A stretch of 64,000 nucleotides of DNA from Paracentrotus lividus (lineage: Eukaryota > Echinodermata > Echinoidea > Camarodonta > Echinidae), in assembly GCA_940671915.1 (NCBI GenBank), contig CALNVZ010002433.1, forward strand, positions 522,289 through 586,288, in the 5' to 3' direction. The translations under genes and the position numbers were made by a program. Every line of letters starts with the position of its first letter. The first letter of the stretch is position 1. Below, piece after piece: positions 58,901 to 64,000 of the stretch. Below the pieces are notes generated by a model. That model was given only the letters and a program-made list of their open reading frames with translations. It did not search any database and was not told where the DNA came from.

Positions 58901-61900
58901 TTATAATCAGGATGAAGTTGCTTTTTACTAGCTTTTTGTTGTTTTGATTTTACTCCCATTCTGGCACAATTCGAAATTGACATGTTCGCAAACAATGCGT
59001 TGTGTTCATCCAAGCGTTAAGGCATACCACACAAAAATGGTACCAGAAGATGCGGGAGGAGTTACTCTTTCAGAATATATAAAATAATCTGGGGTTTATA
59101 AATTGATTTTCTTTTTATTGACATTTTTCTAGGTGTAAAGTTTTTTTTGACTCACTCGGTATATACAATAAATAAAATCAGTATAAAATGGCAATCATTT
59201 TTAAATGCGTTACTCATTAAAACCAAAATCTAATAACAAATTGTGATTATTTCCATGTGCTATTATTATGTATTTAAATATCCAGTCAATATGAGATGTT
59301 AATATGCATTTTAATATACAACATTATGTTTTTATCAGATGGTAAAGCCTGATCGGTTACACATTTCAAAATGGTTTTACTATTTCTTTTCATGCTTTCT
59401 TGATTTAGGCATCTCGTTCTAGGAAGATCTTCAGCACACATTCCTTGAGTGATCCTGTTCTTTTTACCTTCTCAAACTCCAAGAGGAAGAAGGTAAGCTC
59501 GATCAATGATGTTTTTATTTTGCCTGCTTTGCTAAGGTTTATATCCACTTGGTCTACCAGCACTTGGTCCAGTTATCTGATAGTCTTATACCATATGGGC
59601 TAAACCCACTTGTCTTCCAATATTTTGGTTTAATTTCTGCTTAGTGTAATAATACAATACTTGGTCAAATTCTCAATTGGTCAAATGACTACTAGGTATA
59701 ATTGCCAATTCATCTAATAACCAAATTGTCCAATTGAATTTTCATCTAACTCACAAATGAATATGTGGTCTACTTCCAGTTTGTTATAGGTAATTGACCA
59801 GGGGGTGTTAGACCAATTGGACAATTAGACGAAATGGGCATTAGACAAAAATGGGAAATAGGTGAAAGGGAAACTAGACCAAAGGGTAATCTGACGAACT
59901 TGTTGTAGACGAAACAGCCTTGTGGAATGATACAAATGTACCAAACAGTCATTTGTCATAGTGGGTTTAGACCAAGTGGTAATTTACCTTATTTTACCCA
60001 ATTACTAATGCCATAAACACAGCCAGTGATGCATTGGTTGTGGACCTTAATGCATTGGATTTCGTAGAGAATCCTTGCCTTGGACGCAGAGAGGTACAAG
60101 TTTTTTTCAGGCACTAACAGGGTTCCCAGCCCATCAGGGAAATCAAGGAAATCAGGGAAAATTATTTTACTTTTTTCCAGTCAGGGAAAAGTCAGGGAAT
60201 TTTGATTAGCCAAAAATTAGTAGTCAGTCAGACTAGTGTTTTACACTGCAAATAGATCACGGCGACAACAAAGACAACACACGAAACTGGAAATGGGTTA
60301 AAATAATTTTTTATCAGGGAATTCTTAGATTTCATCAGGGGAAAATCAGGGAATTATGTTTTCTTGAAATGCTGGGAACCCTGACTAAGGAGCGAGGTGG
60401 CAAGATGTCCAAATGTAAGGAATCGCAGTTAGCTGCTGCAATGATGGAGGACACACACTTGCACAATTGGTTCCTACATGTATAATGACATTAATTGATT
60501 GCTTAAGATTATACTGTTGCATACATGTATCTACCATTTGTTCCTATTAATCACGAATAATCTTATTTGGGGAAAATGAAATTAACCCAATCTTACGTTC
60601 CTACATGTATTTCTGTACAAATTTGTCTGTAAAAATGCTGCAGAAAATTCAGGAATGTTCCTACAATCATGTATCTTTGGATTATTTGTTTCTATTTCTT
60701 GACTTTCATAGGGCTTATTGTGCACCTCTCTGTATTTTGGATTAAATCTTTATTTGGATTTAATCTTTACTTGTTTTGTCCATTCAGGCCAAGTTGAGAG
60801 TGTTTGATTCAATCTGGTCGTCTTCCTTCTCATTGGATACGGTCGGAAGCTCAGGGGTCGTGACCTGTAAAGATGAGGATCATGATAGAACATATCAGGT
60901 AAATATTAACAGTTTGCAGATTTATTTGATTCCATGCATATGTACATGTACATGTATATGCAATGTTTATACAATGATGTTACATAACAGTGGAGTACAA
61001 CCAAATTCAATACTTTTGTCTTCTCCCATTATAATGAGGTGCCCAGAGCCCAGCTAATTTCTTCACAATGTAAAGTTGATATACTGACCACTTAGGCACA
61101 TAGACAGATGTTTGAAAACTTCAAACATAAATTTCTTCATTATAATAGAATCTTGTTGTACTGTACCCATCAATGGGCCTAGACTGATCTAACGATAATA
61201 TCTGAAACTTTAACCTGTTAGAGACAAGCTGATTTGGCTATAACACACATTTTCCATAGACCTCGGCCCGAATATATTCAGGCTCAGTTCCCAACGGGTT
61301 AATAGTGCAGCATACCATATGTGCATTATTATAGGTTTATCTGATAAAGAAACTGACTTAGAGAAGTTTACTTCAAACGTAAGAATGCATGACATGGTCT
61401 TTCTACTTCTCTAGATAAATTTTATTCAAATGTTTGATTATTTTTATCTGCTTTCTTCTCCTGTACATGATTATAGTTCTGGCTGGATATTCGTATGTCT
61501 CACTACCATTCACCAAGCTAGTCACCCTCACACCTTACTTCCTTGTCCATAACAAGTCAGATCAAGAACTCTCCTATGCTGAGGATGGGGTCAAAGCCGG
61601 GGTGTGGGTCAATATCAAGCCTTCAGAGGTAAGAAAAGGATTGAGAAACTTGGTTTTGTAGAAAGGAGCCAGGGATAAGTAGGGAGGATGAGGGGGAGGG
61701 GTCCATAACAAGTCTGATGAAGAGCTCTCCTATGCTGGAGGATGGGGTCAAAGCTTTGGGTTAATATAAGCCTTCAGAGGTGCATGTATGAGTAGGGATG
61801 TGGGAAACCTAATTTCGGAAAAAAGGGGCCTAGGATGGTTGGGCGAGAGGGAGGGGAGGGAATAAGGAGGGGAAGAGCTGCATAACAAATCTGATCCAGA

Positions 61901-63928
61901 GCTCTCGTATGCTGAGGGTGGAGTCAAAGCTTTGGTTAATATCAGCCTTCAGAGGTACCAGTAAGTAGGGATGTGGGAAACCTTATTTCGGAAAAAGGGG
62001 CCTAGGATGGTTGGGCGTGAGGGACGGAGGGAAGAAGGAGGGGAAGAGCTGCATAACAAATCTGATCCAGAGCTCTCGTATGCTGAGGATGGGGTCAAGC
62101 CGGGGTGTGGTTCAATATCAAGCCTTCACAGATGGTGAAACAAGGGGTGGAGGGGATAGGGATGGAGGGGGAGAGGAAAGGTGGAGAGGAGATGGACGGG
62201 GCAAAAAAACAGGATGAGGGGAAGAGAAAAGAATAGGGGCTGCCCACAGCAAGTCTGATCAAGAACCTATAAGGATCTACATTTAAAATGTAGATATAAA
62301 TATCAAGCAGTCAGAGGTAAGGTGTAAACATTGACGAGGAGTAAGGGGTAGGGATGGCGGGAGAGAAGGAATAGGAGGGGAGGGGAGGGGAAGAGGATGA
62401 AGGGAAGAGGAGGGGAAGGGCCGAGGGTCAGTATTAAGCCATCTGAGGTTAGAAGGTGTAACTCGTTTGGAAACCTTTAAAGGAGGGATGGAGAAGGAGA
62501 ATGACAACAATTCTGTACAATACATTCCCTTTGTTAAATACGTAGAATGTTACCAAAGCCTCAACTGTTTTTTTCTTCATTCATCTCCATTGATATATAC
62601 ATGTAGGTGCTTCCATTCTGGCCCGGCTCTGAGTCCATGAAGCTGATACTGCGGAGGTCAACAACCCCTGATAACCTGAGTTCACGACCTTTCCTAATAG
62701 ACACACCCTGCACCACTGTCCTTAGGATGGAGAGAGGGGTAAGCCAAGACTCTTTCAAAGTTTGTAATTATTGTGTTTCATATGCGTGCTAGACGTGCCC
62801 TTATCGTGACGTCCCTCCTCTGCATTCATTGTGAGAGATTGGTCGACAAAAGTACTCAACACCATGCATTAATCATTATGTTTTTATTTCAAAGTGATTA
62901 TAAACCTCATTTAAACAGTACAGATTCCTGGAATCACACTTGTGCTTACTGATTTATCCTCATTTTTTCCTGTGCTTAGAATTCATCGTTCATTAAAATA
63001 TTTCTCTTTTTTTTTTAATTCTCACTTGAGGTGATTTCTAGTAAAAGTATTATGTTGTCCACCAACAAAGAAAAGAGGGACTTTTATGATAATGAACGTT
63101 AGTAGCGCATGTACTTTGGAACGCAAGAATTATTTGTAACTTGCATTTGAACATATGTTTGCTTAACTTTATTCTTTTGGTTAAACAGACCAACAACGTA
63201 AAGTGTATTGAAGCTCATCTACAGTATAGCCTGTTAAAGTTAATTCCTTTTATGTATATGTAATGTAACAACAATATTGGCTCCTGGTAAAGTGCTCAAA
63301 TTACCCATGCTACTTTGTAAGGCCTTTAAATATAGATGGGATTGATGAATGATGTTTACAGTTTGCAGGGCATTTAATGATAATAAAAGTGGCTACTTGT
63401 ATAATGCACAGGTCCACCTTTAGGCGCTCATGTCATGTAAATTTACCAGTCTTGTCTCATTTCAGACTGGTATCACAGTTTAAGTGGAAGGAAGTGTTCA
63501 AGAACCTACTGCTATTACGTTCCTACTATATACCTCAGGACATTTACCAGTCTTGTCATATTTTGTTTTACAGACTGGTATCACAGTTAAAGTGGAAGGA
63601 GGTGTTCAAGAACCTACTACTATTACATTCCCACTATATACCTCAGGACATTTACCAGTCTTGTCTTAATTATTTCTCTTTACAAACTGGTATCACAGTT
63701 CAAGTGGGAGGAGGTGTTCAAGAACCTACTGCTATTACATTCCTACTATATACCTCAGGACATTAACCTGTCTTGTCTTATTTCTCTTTAAAGACTGGTA
63801 TCACAGTTCAAGTGGAAGGAGGTGTTCAAGAACCTACTACTATTACATTCCTACTATATACCTCAGGACACTCACCAGTCCGGTTAGATAACCTATGCGA
63901 TGATGTCAACCTTAGAATCAATCAAAAG
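38901..63928 (+). CDS. VPS13: VPS13A/C-type vacuolar protein sorting 13, internal segment (21 exons, gene extends beyond the window)
   Basis: At least 21 exons with matching phases encode about 965 residues of a VPS13 protein. VPS13 proteins are rod-like bridges that move phospholipids between membranes at contact sites. The left exons belong to the central rod with an acidic, Ser-rich insert (SDSEEEEESQA). The exons from 52310 onward form the VAB (SHR-BD) region, whose repeats each carry a conserved NKS or N motif: YWFVNKSELPVEIR, TPYFLVHNKSDQ, FWPGSES, VEGGVQEP, DNLCDDVNLRI. SLDTVGSSGVVTCK and the LTPYFLVHNKS element fit VPS13A/C better than VPS13B or D. The first exon starts in mid-codon, so upstream exons are expected but none is seen here. 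The gene continues past 63928 (donor gtaagt). Coordinates span introns; exons are listed separately. Confidence 0.93.
39089..40359. other. VPS13 intron 1
   Basis: AT-rich intron. gtgcatcagt-type words near 39276 and 39350 are inverted, suggesting a small decayed MITE. Nothing else recognised. Confidence 0.6.
40360..40488 (+). CDS. VPS13: VPS13 exon 2
   Basis: Acceptor cttcaatgcag, donor gtaatt, phase 0 to 0, 43 codons. It contains the VPS13-typical SVWEPIIEPV and YRPWEV motifs. Confidence 0.92.
40495..40860. repeat. GATGAT-type microsatellite in VPS13 intron 2
   Basis: Imperfect (gat)n/(ggtgat)n. It gives long Met/Asp/Val-rich frames that are not genes. Confidence 0.9.
40895..41102 (+). CDS. 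VPS13: VPS13 exon 3
   Basis: Acceptor ctttcatcag, donor gtgagt, phase 0 to 1. Ser/Asp/Glu-rich segment with YPVTETDSDSDTTSETELEW, probably a disordered insert. Confidence 0.88.
41232..41282. repeat. (CT)n microsatellite
   Basis: ctctct run with one interruption in VPS13 intron 3. Confidence 0.9.
41714..41875 (+). CDS. VPS13: VPS13 exon 4
   Basis: Acceptor caattttcag, donor gtatat, phase 1 to 1. Acidic segment (NEDEDENDGG, TSDSEEEEESQA). Confidence 0.88.
41883..42187. mobile_element. 305-bp inverted-repeat element, CAGGGTTCATAC ends
   Basis: Starts cagggttcatacgggtcatg and ends gtatgaaccctg. Inner body repeats tcatggaaa-type words. It begins only seven bases after the exon 4 donor (gtatatg). 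A shorter relative lies at 45868-45990. Confidence 0.75.
42812..42946 (+). CDS. VPS13: VPS13 exon 5
   Basis: Acceptor tcaatatctag, donor gtttgt, phase 1 to 1, 45 codons. Ser/Asn/Gly-rich (GQSDSGISSSARNSNSLASS). Two decayed tandem copies of this exon follow in the intron. Confidence 0.85.
43079..43189 (+). pseudogene. Decayed tandem copy 2 of VPS13 exon 5
   Basis: Strongly similar to 42840-42950 (ggacagtctgatagtggga, cagctaggaactcaaactca), including the gtttgtac donor. No acceptor stands in the right place, and the matching upstream frame has a stop. Probably not spliced in. Confidence 0.7.
43280..43380 (+). pseudogene. Decayed tandem copy 3 of VPS13 exon 5
   Basis: Third copy of the same unit (ggacagtctgatagtggg, ctggctagctcaga). 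The donor is replaced by taatgaaatg. Unit period is about 200-240 bp and includes the gagaaggggagaagg-type spacer. Confidence 0.65.
44289..44452 (+). CDS. VPS13: VPS13 exon 6
   Basis: Acceptor ttattgcag, donor gtaagg, phase 1 to 0. Returns to rod sequence (MMANYVIVNSQDKLQVTVTP). Confidence 0.9.
44460..44800. repeat. GATGAT-type microsatellite in intron 6
   Basis: (gat)n with ggtgat and tgataat variants directly after the exon 6 donor region. Confidence 0.9.
44834..44920 (+). CDS. VPS13: VPS13 exon 7
   Basis: Acceptor tatttttcag, donor gtaagt, phase 0, 29 codons (IMRNVQEASTKIVNTTGLNA). Confidence 0.9.
45260..45417 (+). CDS. VPS13: VPS13 exon 8
   Basis: Acceptor acttcatag, donor gtaagt, phase 0 to 2. 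Pro/Thr-rich end (TPDTATPDDPMETEG). Confidence 0.88.
45868..45990. mobile_element. Short relative of the CAGGGTTCATAC element
   Basis: Starts agggttcatacgggtcatgg and shares the body of 41883-42187 for about 110 bp, ending aatccctg. Internally deleted. Confidence 0.65.
46218..46347 (+). CDS. VPS13: VPS13 exon 9
   Basis: Acceptor tattttcag, donor gtaggc, phase 2 to 0 (GLDDLEDVVRASKYCKERSY). Confidence 0.88.
47458..47627. mobile_element. 170-bp palindromic element in intron 9
   Basis: Ends tggtggtatctcacttcgcg and its inverse (cgcgaagtgagataccacca). The inner arms (gagatggatttggg) also pair imperfectly. CpG-richer than its flanks. MITE-like, no frame. Confidence 0.65.
47899..47982 (+). CDS. 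VPS13: VPS13 exon 10, GC donor
   Basis: Acceptor taaaaccag, phase 0, 28 codons (VDGFRSLTNLIPAIAGTSLY). It ends CAG followed by gcaagt, the consensus of a GC-AG intron. No GT donor fits phase 0 nearby; gtgtac five bases on would give phase 1. Confidence 0.7.
47983..50973. other. VPS13 intron 10
   Basis: A 3-kb intron. No coding sequence or well-bounded element was recognised. Short open frames near 48604-49161 are isolated and lack family motifs. Confidence 0.5.
50974..51051 (+). CDS. VPS13: VPS13 exon 11 with an in-frame TGA
   Basis: Acceptor ttgttctgtag, donor gtaata, phase 0 to 0, 26 codons, ending KERIKLRSPLQ, which joins VANHCLVAVQ of the next exon. Codon 9 (50998-51000) is TGA. An internal acceptor (ggttcag, ending 51007) would skip it but needs a phase-1 donor upstream. 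It may be a sequence error or an allele. Confidence 0.65.
51063..51502. mobile_element. 0.44-kb inverted-repeat element after exon 11
   Basis: Begins ggtctgtgtcaaaaatgtac and ends with an imperfect inverse (gtaccattttatttgacaca, then gactg). It begins about 11 bases after the exon 11 donor. No transposase frame. Confidence 0.6.
51725..51812 (+). mobile_element. Short retroposon 3'-end fragment
   Basis: aagcgcttagagatgaaat, then gcgctatataagaagcta and (tta)/(ctatta) repeats, like the common 3' ends of tRNA-derived retroposons in marine invertebrates. No pol III boxes are seen upstream. Confidence 0.45.
52135..52300. repeat. Long polypyrimidine tract before exon 12
   Basis: About 165 bp of nearly pure C/T (tctctctt units) on the + strand, ending at the tgagcag acceptor. 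It doubles as an extended 3' splice-site pyrimidine tract. Confidence 0.8.
52310..52506 (+). CDS. VPS13: VPS13 exon 12
   Basis: Acceptor cctgagcag, donor gtaaga, phase 0 to 2, 65 codons plus 2 bases. VAB-region start (VAVQLFYKKLDLQTLHGAII, IPVIVAYHAGIYACPVDQG). Most of this exon is repeated 423 bp downstream. Confidence 0.92.
52512..52770. repeat. GATGAT-type microsatellite, intron 12 left
   Basis: (gat)n tract between exon 12 and its duplicate. Confidence 0.9.
52775..52939 (+). pseudogene. Partial tandem duplicate of VPS13 exon 12
   Basis: Matches 52352-52506 with few changes, from ctacaagaagctaga to the donor ccagggg/taagac. It lacks the exon start and acceptor and has surplus bases at the GLDEEE position (gggtttaatagatgaag), which disrupts the frame. 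Carried with its own GATGAT tract. Confidence 0.8.
52944..53260. repeat. GATGAT-type microsatellite, intron 12 right
   Basis: Second (gat)n tract, following the duplicated exon. Contains ggtggtggtgg. Confidence 0.9.
53340..54636 (+). repeat. About 200-bp satellite running into the exon 13 splice acceptor
   Basis: Units begin at gtgatctcagacttgaccat-like words at 53588, 53783, 54003, 54204, 54406 and 54606 (spacing 195-220, mostly 200-202), with a degenerate unit near 53396. Each holds gaccatgttgttcatag, and the last unit's ttcatag is the real exon 13 acceptor. Confidence 0.85.
54637..54748 (+). CDS. VPS13: VPS13 exon 13
   Basis: Acceptor gttgttcatag, donor gtcagt, phase 2 to 0 (GYGVSEKPILWRDLQEP, ending PPFYFK). 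The acceptor has an unusually poor pyrimidine tract. Confidence 0.9.
55463..55591 (+). CDS. VPS13: VPS13 exon 14
   Basis: Acceptor actttgtatag, donor gtgagt, phase 0, 43 codons. VAB repeat with the conserved Asn in LHNYLPYDVVYTLE. Confidence 0.93.
55977..56152. mobile_element. 176-bp near-perfect palindrome in intron 14
   Basis: Arms beginning aattgaagatgctagtacta are identical for about 48 bp, with a further inner pair cctcaaaccaacta. The loop is about 45 bp. MITE-like; a transcript would fold into a long hairpin. Confidence 0.75.
56305..56391 (+). CDS. VPS13: VPS13 exon 15
   Basis: Acceptor tgttttacag, donor gtcaga, phase 0, 29 codons (ETGLKFLLKGDKMAIYSTDL). Confidence 0.92.
56964..57185 (+). 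CDS. VPS13: VPS13 exon 16
   Basis: Acceptor tttccttcag, donor gtgaga, phase 0, 74 codons. Two VAB elements: LTLWAHSSSEGGSWDIFLYS and PYWFVNKSELPVEIR. Confidence 0.94.
57222..57677. mobile_element. Tc1-type non-autonomous DNA transposon
   Basis: Starts cagttgaggccagaagttta with TA before it, and ends with the inverse (acttctggtctcaaatg) followed by TA. The first 17-30 bases closely resemble Sleeping Beauty-like Tc1 ends. The 456-bp body has further inverted arms (gttcacttgccaaacat) and no transposase. Confidence 0.85.
58189..58236 (+). CDS. Possible alternative terminal exon of VPS13
   Basis: Good acceptor (ttttatttccag). In the phase left by exon 16 it reads EKDNKKLPRLVPEDD and a TAA. If used it would truncate the protein inside the VAB region. 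Exon 16 also joins exon 17 in phase, so the full-length form skips it. The sequence around the acceptor repeats the flank of the exon 17 acceptor. No polyadenylation signal was noted close by. Confidence 0.35.
   Translation, partial: EKDNKKLPRLVPEDD
58315..59159. mobile_element. 0.85-kb foldback DNA element, CCGAGTGAGT ends
   Basis: Flanked by TA on each side (58313-58314, 59160-59161). Starts ccgagtgagtaaaaa and ends with the inverse. Arms of about 340 bp pair (58315-58652 with 58819-59159); landmarks are gcttggatgaacacgacgca and aacttggcaggggt. The open frames here are arm translations. Confidence 0.85.
59409..59492 (+). CDS. VPS13: VPS13 exon 17
   Basis: Acceptor cttgatttag, donor gtaagc, phase 0, 28 codons (HSLSDPVLFTFSNSKRKK). 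Confidence 0.92.
60118..60383. mobile_element. 266-bp inverted-repeat element, CAGGGTTCCCAGC ends
   Basis: Starts cagggttcccagcccatcag and ends gctgggaaccctg. The body repeats tcagggaaa-type words. It resembles the CAGGGTTCATAC element in plan. Confidence 0.75.
60788..60911 (+). CDS. VPS13: VPS13 exon 18 (3' end uncertain)
   Basis: Acceptor tccattcag. It encodes AKLRVFDSIWSSSFSLDTVG and so on to DRTYQ. The strong donor gtaaat at 60899 gives phase 0, but the next exon's acceptor needs phase 1. A weaker donor (gtttgc at 60912) gives phase 1 and adds VNIN, which fits the YQVxVxI pattern of VPS13 proteins. Confidence 0.8.
61477..61628 (+). CDS. VPS13: VPS13 exon 19 (5' end uncertain)
   Basis: Acceptor gattatag, donor gtaaga, phase 1 to 0. 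Encodes VSLPFTKLVTLTPYFLVHNK, then AEDGVKAGVWVNIKPSE. Part of this exon is repeated four times downstream. Confidence 0.85.
61695..62330 (+). repeat. Four decayed tandem copies of the 3' part of VPS13 exon 19
   Basis: Copies start near 61697, 61875, 62048 and 62240 with cataacaa(g/a)tctgat, agctctc(c/g)tatgctg and the ttcagagg(t) exon end, separated by gggaggggaa-type spacer. Unit about 160-190 bp. All have indels that break the frame. Confidence 0.75.
62607..62738 (+). CDS. VPS13: VPS13 exon 20
   Basis: Acceptor tacatgtag, donor gtaagc, phase 0, 44 codons (VLPFWPGSESMKLILRRSTT and on to TVLRMERG). Confidence 0.92.
63466..63793 (+). repeat. Three tandem partial copies of the start of VPS13 exon 21
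   Basis: Copies begin at 63466, 63574 and 63686 with actggtatcacagtt; unit 108-112 bp. Copy 1 has a TAA at codon 6. Copy 2 is open for about 31 codons then stops. Copy 3 has lost its AG (tacaa). Copies 1 and 2 keep good acceptors (catttcag, gttttacag). Confidence 0.85.
63794..63928 (+). CDS. VPS13: VPS13 exon 21 (last exon in window)
   Basis: Acceptor tctctttaaag, donor gtaagt, phase 0, 45 codons (TGITVQVEGGVQEP, ending RLDNLCDDVNLRINQK). It is the fourth and only complete unit of the tandem array at 63466. The gene continues beyond the window. Confidence 0.92.
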
Positions 63929-64000
63929 TAAGTAAAGAAAAAAAAGAGTATACATTACTCACTATTGAACATGTACTTAACGAACACGGAAGTACACGAT

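Overview
This is a eukaryotic genomic window with 100-N and 25-N assembly gaps at 4598-4697 and 33285-33309. It has long AT-rich non-coding stretches, many tacatgta-type words, GATGAT microsatellites, many short inverted-repeat (MITE-like) elements and small spliced exons. With an animal-type VPS13 gene this suggests a marine deuterostome invertebrate. A sea urchin is my best guess, from sequence texture only.

Left part (about 2-38 kb): a tandem and inverted array of one family of Ig-like cell-surface receptors, called R1-R8 here, plus one N-terminal fragment. Each is encoded by one exon. The ectodomain has a signal peptide, three Ig-like regions and a Ser/Thr-rich stalk. There are two ectodomain types: A (R1, R2, R8; start MLGRN or MLRRN) and B (R3-R7 and the fragment; start MKSF). 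There are also distinct C-terminal modules. The long module (intact in R4 and R5, started in R3 before a gap) has a membrane segment and a roughly 330-residue tail with three repeated LYA(K/E)P tyrosine modules and a C-terminal YMN(V/I). The short module (R1, R2, R6, R7) ends just after a hydrophobic segment that could be a membrane span or a GPI signal. R6 and R7 join a B ectodomain to the A-type short module and its 3' flank, so they are recombinants. R8 has its own membrane segment. R4, R5, R7 and R8 are open. R1, R2 and R6 each carry one frameshift and R3 one nonsense codon. The layout resembles paired (signalling versus short-tail) immune receptors of vertebrates. Function is inferred, not shown.

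The array units are large repeats with shared 5' and 3' flanks, so several mobile insertions can be read against empty sites in sister units: a 1.35-kb foldback element at a TA, a 0.46-kb element at a TTAA, a (TTA)n-tailed retroposon-like insert, and a 0.3-kb insert carrying a tRNA-Thr-like sequence. Between R7 and R8 lies about 7 kb of inserted material: a CpG-richer island, an 80-bp minisatellite and a large inverted repeat.

Right part (38.9-63.9 kb): at least 21 exons on the + strand encode an internal segment (about 965 codons) of a VPS13A/C-type bridge-like lipid transfer protein, ending inside the VAB (SHR-BD) region. The gene runs off the right edge. Its first visible exon begins in mid-codon after a splice acceptor, yet no upstream exon is seen before the receptor array. 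Either the array lies in a large intron of VPS13, or the contig joins two loci. Four exons have decayed tandem partial copies in adjacent introns, and one intron ends in a 200-bp satellite whose units carry copies of the real 3' splice site.
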